Shown: one piece after another, positions 1 through 7,425 of the stretch
How the letters are laid out: each line of letters starts with the position of its first letter
Numbering within the stretch: the first letter of the stretch is position 1
Source of the DNA: Candidatus Poribacteria bacterium
Lineage (GTDB): Bacteria; Poribacteria; WGA-4E; UBA9662
DNA length: 10,461 nt
Assembly: GCA_002699335.1 (NCBI GenBank)
Contig: PACG01000182.1
Location: 13,246 to 23,706 of the forward strand
Direction: 5' to 3'
Translations under genes and position numbers: made by a program
The notes under the pieces: generated by a model
Database searches by the model: none
What the model saw: only the letters and a program-made list of their open reading frames with translations
Told to the model about the DNA's origin: nothing

Positions 1-1358
1 ACGACTGGATGTGGTTACTTGGTTTCTACATGCTTGCCAATATTGGATTCGCAGGTGGAAATGTCTTTTATAACTCACTTCTGACATCGATTGTTGACGA
101 AGATCAATACGATGATATCAGCAGCAAAGGGTTTGCTTACGGCTACATTGGTGGTGGGTTATTGTTGCTTATTCATCTCATTGTTATTACCGCGTCCGAC
201 AGCAACCCGCTAGTGATTCGTCTTTCACTCGCTTCGGTAGGTATCTGGTGGTTTGGTTGGGGATTGGTGACCTTTACAATGGTTCCTGAACCGAATCTTA
301 TCAATCCTGCTAGCAAACTCAGCACAAGATCAACCATTAAGATGGCTTTCGGTAAACTTTGGCAAACGGCGCAGGATATTCAGAAATTCAAAGTACTTTT
401 CACCTATCTTTTAGCTTTCCTTTTATTTAACGATGGAATTCAAACCGTACTCTCTGTGGCAGGGGTTTATGCCGCTATAACATTGGGGGTCTCCCTAACT
501 TTTCAGATGGGAACGATACTCATATTACAGTTCGTGGGTGCACCTGGCGCAATCGTATTCAGTAAAATTGCCAAAAAAATTGGAACTAAGTCAGCATTAT
601 TTATTACTTTGTTTGTCTGGATGTTGGTCGTTCTACTTGCCATTGGCATGTCGGCACTGGAGCCCGTCGATCCAGCTGAACACGATTATCGATTGGAGTG
701 GAGAGAAACAAGTTACGCTATCGTTAAAGTCCCGAGTCTTAAGAATGAAGGCTCAGATGCAGACTGGCAAGAACAAGTCGGTAAATGGAATACAGATGAT
801 ACCTTGACAATCAGTCAAGCTCAACTTTTGAAGGAGTCCACCGCACAATCACGGTTTTCTATCCACATTACGGATGGTGAACTTGTTGAATCAACCATAG
901 GAAGTGGTCACCCCAGTCAAATCGGAGATGGATGGATTGATTTTATTCCAACCACTCTACGTACCTATGTTTGGAAGCCACTGCGGGTTCCTTTGTGGAT
1001 AGGAACCAACGGGCGATTTTCTTCCAGCCTACAGTTTCTCTTACTCGGTATATTTGTGGGCTTCGTGATGGGCGGCAGCCAAGCACTTGCCCGAAGCCTA
1101 TTTGCCACTATTATGCCCGAAACTCGTAGCGGGGAGTTTTTCGGGTTCTTTGGATTTATTGGCAAGGCTGCATCCGTCATTGGACCGCTTTTGTTCGGTT
1201 TTACGGCACGGATATTTGATCGCCGGGTTGGTATCTTAGCTATTCTGGCAATTATTCTAGTAGGTACCCTGGTCTTGAAATTTGTAGATGTTAACGAAGG
1301 ACGCCGAGTTGCTTCGGAAGAAGATGAACAACGTCGCAAAGGACTCACAGTCCCCTAG
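1..1358 (+). CDS. UMF1/ATG22-like major facilitator transporter, 5' end cut by window
   Basis: This is a multi-pass inner-membrane MFS transporter of the UMF1 (Atg22-like) family; the substrate is unknown. The frame is open from base 3 to the TAG at 1356-1358. The first ATG (base 9) is internal, because family members carry roughly 100 more N-terminal residues. Family landmarks, numbered from that ATG, are a 'GFAGGNVFYNSLL' segment (13-25), 'FNDGIQTVLSVAGVYAA' (140-156) and a C-terminal 'GGSQALARSLFATIMPE' then 'EFFGFFGFIGKAASVIGPLLFGF' region (355-398). Hydrophobic helices flank each landmark. The odd part is about 120 polar, Trp/Asp-rich residues (218-338, bases 660-1022) between two helices that are normally joined by a short loop. 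By the usual 12-helix topology this insert faces the periplasm. The C-terminus is short and charged. No terminator follows. The family call is firm and the function open. Confidence 0.88.
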   Translation, partial: DWMWLLGFYMLANIGFAGGNVFYNSLLTSIVDEDQYDDISSKGFAYGYIGGGLLLLIHLIVITASDSNPLVIRLSLASVGIWWFGWGLVTFTMVPEPNLINPASKLSTRSTIKMAFGKLWQTAQDIQKFKVLFTYLLAFLLFNDGIQTVLSVAGVYAAITLGVSLTFQMGTILILQFVGAPGAIVFSKIAKKIGTKSALFITLFVWMLVVLLAIGMSALEPVDPAEHDYRLEWRETSYAIVKVPSLKNEGSDADWQEQVGKWNTDDTLTISQAQLLKESTAQSRFSIHITDGELVESTIGSGHPSQIGDGWIDFIPTTLRTYVWKPLRVPLWIGTNGRFSSSLQFLLLGIFVGFVMGGSQALARSLFATIMPETRSGEFFGFFGFIGKAASVIGPLLFGFTARIFDRRVGILAILAIILVGTLVLKFVDVNEGRRVASEEDEQRRKGLTVP

Positions 1359-1385
1359 TTGTTCGTTTTAAAATCTATCTCCTGG

Positions 1386-1419
1386 TTGACAAATCAGCAC
1401 TTTTTACAGTTTTTATAGT
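1386..1419 (+). promoter_or_regulatory. weak candidate promoter before the TPR lipoprotein gene
   Basis: An exact TTGACA (1386-1391) is followed by an AT-rich stretch with TATAGT (1414-1419). The 22-base spacer is longer than the usual 16-19. TTTTAT at 1411-1416 gives a spacer of 19 but a poorer -10 box. The site lies in the only sizeable gap between the transporter and the downstream trio, so a start here is plausible but weakly supported. Confidence 0.25.
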
Positions 1420-1438
1420 GTTTTCTCCACGCTAAAAA

Positions 1439-2035
1439 ATGATGAAGTTTGATCGGATCTATTTTTTAGCCGCTTTGTTGCTGGTGTTTCCAGCCTGTAG
1501 TGGTGACTTACCTGAACCATCAGCCGATTTCTACGCTAAACAGGGTTGGCAACAGTATCAAACGGGTTTGTACGAAGAGGCACAAAAAAACTTTGAATTG
1601 GCTCAAAAACTGGACCAGGATAGTGTTGACGCCGCTGTAGGTCTGGGTTGGATTTTTTTTCGGCAGTCGGGGGATCCTCAAACAATGGAAATGGCGAAAG
1701 GTGAATTCGAGAAAGCCGTTTTGTTGGCCAAGCAAGATGGCAACACTGACCTACTTGATGATGCACGCGCCGGTTTAGCAGGAGTGAACCTGTCCCTAGA
1801 GCGGTATCAGGAAGCTATTAGATATGCCGAACTGATCGTCGACCCGAATTACCGATTTACCCGAGGCCAACCTGACTTTGGCAGTAAAGAGCTAACCCTG
1901 CTTTTGGCAATTTGCTATTTTCATATCAGTGATTATGAAAAATCTGTGGAGAAAATCCAGGTTCTAAACCCAAAGTTTAGTTGGCAACTCGATGACGAAC
2001 CGAGCAAAATATTGAAAGAACTGGAAAGACAATAG
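1439..2035 (+). CDS. TPR-repeat lipoprotein, hypothetical
   Basis: This is a 198-residue exported protein of unknown specific role. The N-terminus has a short basic region (K3, R6), a hydrophobic core (residues 7-17) and 'FPAC' ending at Cys20. This is read as a lipobox, although Phe at -3 is not a standard residue, so lipidation is probable rather than certain. The mature part is helical, with tetratricopeptide-like repeats at about 29-62, 63-97, 104-137 and 148-178. The first is the clearest ('GWQQYQTGLYEEAQKNFELA'). Such proteins usually scaffold envelope complexes. Two ATGs stand in tandem at 1439 and 1442, neither with a good Shine-Dalgarno sequence; the first is used here. The stop is immediately followed by the ATG of the next gene, so the two are almost certainly co-transcribed and translationally coupled. 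Confidence 0.8.
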   Translation: MMKFDRIYFLAALLLVFPACSGDLPEPSADFYAKQGWQQYQTGLYEEAQKNFELAQKLDQDSVDAAVGLGWIFFRQSGDPQTMEMAKGEFEKAVLLAKQDGNTDLLDDARAGLAGVNLSLERYQEAIRYAELIVDPNYRFTRGQPDFGSKELTLLLAICYFHISDYEKSVEKIQVLNPKFSWQLDDEPSKILKELERQ

Positions 2036-2908
2036 ATGCCGAGCCGATGTTTTTCTGCTTTTCTGAGCCATCCGATGATCCGACCTTCAGTTAGCGGGCT
2101 CATATATCTACTTTTGTTCATTTTACTGGTCAATTTTGGGCGAATTGCTATTGGCCAAGCCAATGGACAGAAATCTTCATCGGCCGATTTCATTGTTATT
2201 GATATAGTGGGACAATCCATTTATTTCAATCTTGGATTTGAACAAGGAGTAAAAACGGGAATGCGATTCGATATTCTTAGTCCCATTATAGATGAAAGTA
2301 CCCAGCCGACGAAAAAGGGTTGGTTAATTGTTAGCCAAACTTATGCTGATGTCTCACAAGGCGAATTGCAAGAAATCAGCGGAGCATTACCGGAGGTTGG
2401 AGATATCGTCGTATTTCAGCTACAACTATCAAGTAAAACAACAAACGGCGCTGATAACTCGTCGATTTCCCAGTCAACAAGGCCAGTCACACAAACAGCA
2501 AATCAGCCGAACACACACGAACCAAGATTAGCGCCTCGTCTACCTCGCTTGTCCATCAATTTGAAAAGGTGGAGTCTGACTGGTGTCGGATTGGTCAGTG
2601 CTTACCTTTCGATCAAATCACATCAGTTGATGAACAAATCTATTGAGACATATATGGATGCAATGAATGAGGGAAACCCTCAGCTAATGGGGACTTCAGC
2701 AGGAGAGAAAAAAAAATTTGATAGAAATCGGGTGATTTACGGTATTATCTCAGCAGGTTTATTGGGGTATTCTGGCTATCAAGCAATCTTTACCAATCAG
2801 AATCACATGTCATCCCAGTTTTATCGGGACAACCAACCAAACCGTTTCTTCTTATACCCATACTGGACATCGCCTAGATCAGGGTTGCAGATCAAGAAGC
2901 CTTTCTGA
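2036..2908 (+). CDS. exported protein with FlgT-C-like domain and two C-terminal hydrophobic segments
   Basis: This is a 290-residue protein with no family name I can give firmly. A long hydrophobic stretch (residues 21-40) ending near 'IGQA' looks like a signal peptide. M14 (ATG at 2075) would give a more conventional signal peptide. The ATG at 2036 touches the preceding stop and has GGAAAG at 2023-2028, so it is kept. Residues 50-128 ('DIVGQSIYFNLGFEQGVKTG...GWLIVSQTYADVSQGEL...VGDIVVF') follow the pattern of the FlgT C-terminal beta domain seen in envelope accessory proteins. A Ser/Thr/Asn/Gln/Pro-rich linker spans about 132-170. Two hydrophobic segments (180-193 and 233-251) flank a charged stretch, and the tail is aromatic. 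Adjacency to the TPR lipoprotein suggests both act in the same envelope assembly. That function is inference. Confidence 0.7.
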   Translation: MPSRCFSAFLSHPMIRPSVSGLIYLLLFILLVNFGRIAIGQANGQKSSSADFIVIDIVGQSIYFNLGFEQGVKTGMRFDILSPIIDESTQPTKKGWLIVSQTYADVSQGELQEISGALPEVGDIVVFQLQLSSKTTNGADNSSISQSTRPVTQTANQPNTHEPRLAPRLPRLSINLKRWSLTGVGLVSAYLSIKSHQLMNKSIETYMDAMNEGNPQLMGTSAGEKKKFDRNRVIYGIISAGLLGYSGYQAIFTNQNHMSSQFYRDNQPNRFFLYPYWTSPRSGLQIKKPF

Positions 2909-2921
2909 AGGGTAAAATTAC

Positions 2922-2935
2922 AGGTGGCAAACTTG
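2922..2935 (+). promoter_or_regulatory. ribosome-binding site bearing on the DnaJ start choice
   Basis: AGGTGG (2922-2927) lies five bases before a TTG at 2933 and itself contains the GTG at 2924. If TTG is the start, this is a good Shine-Dalgarno sequence. If GTG is the start, the site would be AAGGG at 2908-2912, eleven bases upstream. The two options differ by only three residues before the J-domain. No ATG is available near the domain edge. Confidence 0.45.
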
Positions 2936-4024
2936 ATAAAAAGGAATTATTACCGGACTTTGGGTGTTCCACCCAACGCAACGTTGGAGGAAATTAAACA
3001 CGCCTACCGAAAGATTGCCATTCGCTACCACCCGGATAAGAATCCGAATGATCAGAAAGCCGAAGATAAGTTCAAGGAAATTTCTGAAGCCTACAGTGTT
3101 TTGGGAAATCCAGACAAGCGTAGAGAATACGATCGTTCCGAAGGATTCTCCGCTGTTGGCACGGATAATCGTCGCAAATCAACTTCCTCCAACGCGACTT
3201 TCAACGATGTTTTCAACGATCTGTTCAAAGCACGACCGACTCGGAAGGAAACGGATGCAGATAGGCGGACATCCACTCAGTCTCGGCAGCAGACAAACCG
3301 AACCGATCCATCTCACCATAAATTAAGAGGAACGGACATACGCCGAAAGCTCATCATCACCTTCCGTGAGTCGGTGCTAGGTGGAGAAACAGCCTTCCAG
3401 ATTTTGCGAGATGAACCTTGTCAGACTTGCCAGGGTCGAGGAACCTGCCCCGGCTCTGTGAAGGCTGCTTGCCCCAGATGTATTGGATCTGGGAAAGCGA
3501 AGGTGGGTGAAACCTGTTCCCGGTGTCGAGGTACGGGTATTATTATCCACCAGCCCTGTCGCACTTGTGAAGGGTCAGGTGTTTCAGGAAGAGAGCGAAC
3601 GCTAAAAGTCAAAATCCCGTCCTTGATCGAGGAAGGTAAATCGTTGCGGTTAGCAGGTCAGGGAAACACTGGCTTGTTAGGTGGGGATAAAGGGGACTTA
3701 CTGGTTGATATTCAGATTACACCTGACCCTCTGTTTCAGCGTGACGATGGCGACCTGCGCTGCCAGATTCCGATCAGTTTTGCTAAAGCGACACTCGGAG
3801 GGAAAGTGAAAATACCAACGCTGGATGAGTCTGCGATGTTTTCGATCCCAAGGGGTACACAACCCGGCCATACGTTTCGCTTGAAGGGCTTAGGGTTTCA
3901 GCGGAATAACAAACATGCGGGTGATCTACTAGTTACCGTCACAATTGAGGTGCCAAAGACGCTCGGTTCCGAGCAAGAACGTCTGCTACAAGACCTATTG
4001 GCACTGGAAGAAGAACAAGACTAA
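2924..4024 (+). CDS. DnaJ-type (class A) co-chaperone with a non-canonical linker
   Basis: This is a cytoplasmic Hsp40 that would stimulate DnaK ATPase activity and hand over unfolded clients. The J-domain occupies residues 8-71, with the essential HPD at 36-38 ('YHPDKNP'). All four Cys-x-x-Cys-x-Gly-x-Gly motifs are present: CQTCQGRG (166), CPRCIGSG (183), CSRCRGTG (198) and CRTCEGSG (212). The beta-sandwich client-binding domains follow to residue 366. Two oddities are visible. The region between J-domain and zinc finger (72-135) lacks the usual Gly/Phe-rich composition and is instead Ser/Thr/Arg/Gln-rich, keeping only 'FNDVFNDLF'. The loop between zinc motifs 2 and 3 is only seven residues, shorter than usual. 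The start is GTG 2924 or TTG 2933. No grpE or dnaK is nearby, so this may be an extra, dedicated paralogue rather than the housekeeping DnaJ. It lies 15 bases after the FlgT-C-like gene. Confidence 0.9.
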   Translation: MANLIKRNYYRTLGVPPNATLEEIKHAYRKIAIRYHPDKNPNDQKAEDKFKEISEAYSVLGNPDKRREYDRSEGFSAVGTDNRRKSTSSNATFNDVFNDLFKARPTRKETDADRRTSTQSRQQTNRTDPSHHKLRGTDIRRKLIITFRESVLGGETAFQILRDEPCQTCQGRGTCPGSVKAACPRCIGSGKAKVGETCSRCRGTGIIIHQPCRTCEGSGVSGRERTLKVKIPSLIEEGKSLRLAGQGNTGLLGGDKGDLLVDIQITPDPLFQRDDGDLRCQIPISFAKATLGGKVKIPTLDESAMFSIPRGTQPGHTFRLKGLGFQRNNKHAGDLLVTVTIEVPKTLGSEQERLLQDLLALEEEQD

Positions 4025-4079
4025 AAAAAGGTCACACTGCCTGAAAGTCTCCACCAAATAAAATCGATAGGAAATAGTT

Positions 4080-5123
4080 ATGGATCGTTATGTCCGTCTT
4101 GCTGTGATTGGTACAGGTAGAATCGGCAAACTACACGTTGAAAATATCGTTTGCTCTATTCCACAGGCTAAGCTAATAGGTGTGGCTGATATCGATCACG
4201 CATCGGCTACAGAGGTAGCCGGTCGGTTTGGCATTCCATTGGCAGTCGCTGATTATGGTGAATTACTGAACAGACCCGAGCTGGAGGCAATAGTTATCTG
4301 TTCCGCTACTAATACCCATGCGCAGATTATTCAAGACGCCAGTCAAGCCGGGAAACATATCTTTTGTGAGAAACCGATTGATTTTGATTTATCCCGAATT
4401 GACCAAACGCTGGCAATGGTGGCCGACGCAGGGGTCAAATTACAAATCGGCTTCCAACGCCGATTCGACACCAACTTTCGACGTCTGAAAGAGTCAATGG
4501 CTGAAGGTCTGATCGGGACACCGCACCTTCTCCGCATTACCAGTCGTGATCCGGCTCCACCTCCTATTTCATACATTCGGGTTTCCGGCGGGATCTTTCT
4601 CGACATGATGATCCACGATTTCGATATGGCCCGTTTCCTGATCAACAGCAAGATCGAGGAAGTTTATGCCACCGGTAGCGTGATGATTGACCCCGCTATC
4701 GGCCAAGCGGGTGACATAGATACCGCATTGGTAACACTTAAGTTCGCCAACGGTGTTATTGGTACTATTGACAACAGTCGGCAAGCGGTATACGGTTACG
4801 ACCAGAGAGTGGAGGTGTTCGGCAACCAAGGCATGCTACAGGTGGGTAACTGTCAAACCGATACCGTGACTTTGAGCAATGACAATGCTATACAGCGGAC
4901 ACTTCCCCCTTTCTTTTTTCTAGAACGTTATCAACAAGCCTATCAGAGCGAACTACAGGCCTTTATCGACGCTATCCTGGAAGACACCTCCCCTCGGGTA
5001 ACGGGTGAGGATGGTAGGGCACCTGTCGTTATCGGGTTAACCGCCCAACGTTCTTTAGTCGAAAACCGTCCCATCAGGCTGGACGAAATTGAAACCGATG
5101 TCTGCAAGGAGATAAACAGATGA
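4080..5123 (+). CDS. iolG: Gfo/Idh/MocA oxidoreductase, inositol 2-dehydrogenase-like
   Basis: This is an NAD(P)-dependent sugar/polyol dehydrogenase of 347 residues, the usual family length. Inositol 2-dehydrogenases oxidise myo- or scyllo-inositol to 2-keto-inositol. The Rossmann motif is GTGRIG (11-16), with Asp37 at the end of the second strand favouring NAD+. The catalytic signature is 'EKP' (97-99, Lys98) with Asp175 and His179 in 'GGIFLDMMIHDFDMARFL', matching the Lys/Asp/His set of characterised IolG. No signal peptide, so cytoplasmic. AGGA at 4069-4072 provides a ribosome site and TAAAAT at 4059-4064 could be a -10 box without a convincing -35. The last bases overlap the next gene's start as ATGA, with AAGGAG ahead, so the two products are made together. 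No other iol genes are in the window and this superfamily is promiscuous. The family call is firm; inositol as substrate is likely, not proven. Confidence 0.85.
   Translation: MDRYVRLAVIGTGRIGKLHVENIVCSIPQAKLIGVADIDHASATEVAGRFGIPLAVADYGELLNRPELEAIVICSATNTHAQIIQDASQAGKHIFCEKPIDFDLSRIDQTLAMVADAGVKLQIGFQRRFDTNFRRLKESMAEGLIGTPHLLRITSRDPAPPPISYIRVSGGIFLDMMIHDFDMARFLINSKIEEVYATGSVMIDPAIGQAGDIDTALVTLKFANGVIGTIDNSRQAVYGYDQRVEVFGNQGMLQVGNCQTDTVTLSNDNAIQRTLPPFFFLERYQQAYQSELQAFIDAILEDTSPRVTGEDGRAPVVIGLTAQRSLVENRPIRLDEIETDVCKEINR
5107..5123 (+). promoter_or_regulatory. strong ribosome site and ATGA overlap coupling dehydrogenase to glycosidase
   Basis: AAGGAG (5107-5112 region) sits inside the end of the dehydrogenase gene, about eight bases before the ATG at 5120. 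That ATG shares its last two bases with the TGA stop (5121-5123). This is the classic arrangement for coupled translation and fixes the glycosidase start. Confidence 0.75.
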
Positions 5124-5848
5124 ACGGGATACTGCAAGCTGTACCCATTACCCAGGTCCAGTTTACCGACGAGTTCTGGTCCCCTAGGATTGAGATTAAC
5201 CGTACCTCGACACTGCCACAATGCTTCCGCCAGTGTGAAGGAACCGGTCGAATTAAAAACTTCGAGGTTGCAGGCAGACTTGCCGAAGGAAAATTCGAAG
5301 GTATCTACTTCAACGATTCTGATGTTTACAAAGTGGTGGAGGGGGCTGCACACATTCTGGCCACGCAGCCCGATGAACAGATCGAAGACTATTTGGACCA
5401 ATTGATCTCCAAATTTGCCGCTGCTCAGCAGGATGATGGCTACTTGAATACCTACTACACACTGGTGGAACCGGATCATCGGTGGTCTAATCTGCCCGTG
5501 ATGCACGAATTGTACTGTGCTGGGCATCTGTTTGAAGCCGCCGTTGCCCACTTCCAGTCTACAGGTAAGCACAACTTACTGGACATTGCAATTAAATTTG
5601 CTGACCATATCGACGGTATCTTTGGTGAGGGCAAACGTATTGGCGTACCCGGCCACCAGGAGATTGAACTGGCCTTGGTCAAATTGTACGAAGTGACCGG
5701 AGAAAAACGATACCTGAACCTAGCTGCTTTCTTTATCGATCAGCGTGGTAAAAGTGGTGCCGACTACTGCCAAGACCATATGCCGGTTCGACAACAAAGC
5801 GAAATTACGGGCCACGCTGTTCGAGCCATGTACTCTATGCGGGTGTAG
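5120..5848 (+). CDS. GH127-type beta-L-arabinofuranosidase (DUF1680), N-terminal part ahead of a frameshift
   Basis: This is the first third of a glycoside hydrolase family 127-like enzyme, an (alpha/alpha)6-barrel protein. Characterised members remove terminal beta-L-arabinofuranosyl residues. Family-typical stretches are visible: 'QFTDEFWSPRIEINR' (15-29), 'FEGIYFNDSDVYKVVEGAA' (59-77), 'AAQQDDGYLNTYY' (98-110), 'HELYCAGHLFEAAVAHFQST' (121-140), 'GHQEIELALVKLYEVTGEKRYL' (178-199) and 'ITGHAVRAMY' (229-238). After Tyr238 the frame departs from the family and stops within four codons at the TAG 5846-5848. The expected continuation is present in the neighbouring frame from base 5833. There is no signal peptide, so the enzyme would be cytoplasmic. 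On its own this fragment lacks every catalytic residue and should be inactive. Confidence 0.85.
   Translation: MNGILQAVPITQVQFTDEFWSPRIEINRTSTLPQCFRQCEGTGRIKNFEVAGRLAEGKFEGIYFNDSDVYKVVEGAAHILATQPDEQIEDYLDQLISKFAAAQQDDGYLNTYYTLVEPDHRWSNLPVMHELYCAGHLFEAAVAHFQSTGKHNLLDIAIKFADHIDGIFGEGKRIGVPGHQEIELALVKLYEVTGEKRYLNLAAFFIDQRGKSGADYCQDHMPVRQQSEITGHAVRAMYSMRV
5831..5848 (+). other. frameshift site: one missing base (C) in the GH127 gene
   Basis: The +2 frame reads GCC-ATG-TAC (Tyr238, ending 5833) and then TCT-ATG-CGG-GTG-TAG. Adding one C after 5833 gives TAC-CTC-TAT-GCG-GGT-GTA-GCG (Y-L-Y-A-G-V-A), which is what the family has here, and the frame then stays open to 7380. No X-XXY-YYZ slippery heptamer is present, so programmed -1 frameshifting is unlikely. 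A CC-to-C deletion or a base-call error is the simplest explanation. Confidence 0.85.
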
Positions 5849-5892
5849 CGGATATCGCTCGCTACACCGGGGCCCCAGATCTGTTTGCTAGC

Positions 5893-7380
5893 ATGGATCG
5901 CATTTGGGATGACGTTACCCTGAGAAAGATGTATGTCACCGGCAGTATTGGCCCCTCGGGACATAATGAAGGGTTCACCGTCCCTTACGACCTACCCAAC
6001 GAGACAGCTTATGCCGAAACATGTGCCGCCATTGGAATGGTATTGTGGAGCCACCGAATGTTTTTGTTACATGGCCATTCCCAATACATCGACGTGTTGG
6101 AGCGTTCCTTGTACAACGGTCTCCTGTCAGGTGTCTCTTTGGATGGTAGCGAGTTTTTCTATACCAACCCCTTGGCCAGTTACGGCAATCATCATCGTCA
6201 ACCGTGGTTCGGCTGCGCTTGTTGCCCAACCAATGTTGTTCGATTTGTACCGCAGGTTGGTGGATATTTTTACGCTACCACAGAGGATAGTCTGTGGGTC
6301 AACCTGTACGCGGCCAACCGGGCAACAGTTTCGGTAGCAGGTCAAACGGTCAGCATTTGTCAGGAAAGCGACTTTCCATGGGACGGGCATATCAAGCTGA
6401 CCATTGAACCAACGACATCCAACAACTTTCGACTCTGTCTGCGTCATCCCGACTGGTCCTCACAGGTAGATCTGCTAGTTAACGGCGACAGGCTGCGCGA
6501 TCTACCAGCTAACAAAAATGGGTATTTTGAATTGGCGAGAATTTGGCAACCTGGCGATACAGTAGAGGTCAATTTCAACATGTCTGCTCAACGAATCGTT
6601 ACCAATCCACAAGTGAAATCAAATCTCGGAAAAGTCGCACTATGTCGTGGACCGATGATCTACTGCCTGGAAGCAATTGACAACGAAGGCTCGACAAGAG
6701 ACATCGCTTTACCTCGTACCAACCAACTGGAGGCTAGCTTTGAATCCGACCTTCTGGGTGGTGTCACGGTACTGCGAGGAGCAGCTAACCGTCGTGGATC
6801 TACTGAATGGGAGAACCAACTTTACCAAACAACCGAAGCCGATCGGGATATCCAAATCATGGCTATTCCCTATTTTGCCTGGGATAGTCGGCAAGCGGGA
6901 CAAATGACGGTTTGGTTGCCGGAGTGTTCAACCCTGACCGAACCTAAACTCAAGGCGAGTTTAGCGAGCCGGGGAAAACCCGAAGCCTCTCACCTGTTTG
7001 GCTTTCTAGAGGCTGTCAACGATTGTATTCTCCCTGCGAGTTCGTCTGATCAGTCCATTCCCAAATTTACTTGGTGGCACAAGAAGGGATCCCGGGAGTG
7101 GATCAGTTTGACCTTTGATAACTCGGTGGTAATCTCAGAGGCAGACGTTTACTGGTTTGATGATACAGGTATTGGGGAGTGCCGTTCGCCTGACCAGTGG
7201 TGGATTGAATGGGATAATGAGGGAGAGTGGCAATCGGTTCAAAACGCCTCCGAGTATGGCCTTCGGTTGGACATCTTCAACCATGTGACCTTCAACAGCG
7301 TTACGACCCACCGGGTACGCATTGTAGCCCAGTTGCAGGACAACATGTCGAGTGGGTTGTTGGAGTGGCGACTTAATTAA
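5893..7380 (+). CDS. GH127-type beta-L-arabinofuranosidase, C-terminal catalytic part plus discoidin-like domain
   Basis: This is the remainder of the broken GH127 gene. Homologous sequence really begins at 5833, and the ATG at 5893 has no ribosome site. With the frame repaired the protein is 753 residues. Expected metal and catalytic residues, in repaired numbering, are Glu284 ('NEGF', acid/base), Glu300 and Cys302 ('AYAETC'), and Cys368-Cys369 ('CACCPTN'; the first is the nucleophile). These match Glu322, Glu338, Cys340, Cys417 and Cys418 of Bifidobacterium HypBA1. A beta-sandwich follows to about 600 ('IPYFAWDSRQAGQMTVWLPE'). The last ~150 residues are an extra domain with 'FTWWHKKGSREWISLTFDN' and 'ADVYWFDDTG', resembling a discoidin/F5-8C carbohydrate-binding fold. 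No further stops or shifts occur, so decay, if real, is very recent. Confidence 0.87.
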   Translation: MDRIWDDVTLRKMYVTGSIGPSGHNEGFTVPYDLPNETAYAETCAAIGMVLWSHRMFLLHGHSQYIDVLERSLYNGLLSGVSLDGSEFFYTNPLASYGNHHRQPWFGCACCPTNVVRFVPQVGGYFYATTEDSLWVNLYAANRATVSVAGQTVSICQESDFPWDGHIKLTIEPTTSNNFRLCLRHPDWSSQVDLLVNGDRLRDLPANKNGYFELARIWQPGDTVEVNFNMSAQRIVTNPQVKSNLGKVALCRGPMIYCLEAIDNEGSTRDIALPRTNQLEASFESDLLGGVTVLRGAANRRGSTEWENQLYQTTEADRDIQIMAIPYFAWDSRQAGQMTVWLPECSTLTEPKLKASLASRGKPEASHLFGFLEAVNDCILPASSSDQSIPKFTWWHKKGSREWISLTFDNSVVISEADVYWFDDTGIGECRSPDQWWIEWDNEGEWQSVQNASEYGLRLDIFNHVTFNSVTTHRVRIVAQLQDNMSSGLLEWRLN

Positions 7381-7425
7381 GCCTATCCTGGTCACTTGTT
7401 GATCGCCGGCTACCAGTTCGTTAGT

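Noticed and set aside
965..1348. A 127-codon minus-strand frame inside the transporter gene
   Set aside because: It is antisense to conserved UMF1 motifs, with a low-complexity Arg/Ser/Pro composition and no ribosome site.
4943..5572. A 209-codon open frame on the minus strand across the dehydrogenase/glycosidase junction
   Set aside because: It lies antisense to two well-supported genes, has no family resemblance, and its composition is that of a shadow frame.
5826..5848. Programmed ribosomal frameshifting in the GH127 gene
   Set aside because: There is no slippery heptamer or evident downstream structure, and the family is not known to use recoding.
4776..6898. A 13-base direct repeat, AGTCGGCAAGCGG, at 4776-4788 and 6886-6898
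   Set aside because: Both copies encode Ser-Arg-Gln-Ala in well-conserved genes. Shared codon choice explains it and there is no other repeat structure.
7381..7425. Possible terminator between the convergent operons (CTGGT 7388-7392 with ACCAG 7412-7416)
   Set aside because: The stem is only five bases with a 19-base loop and there is no T-run on either strand.
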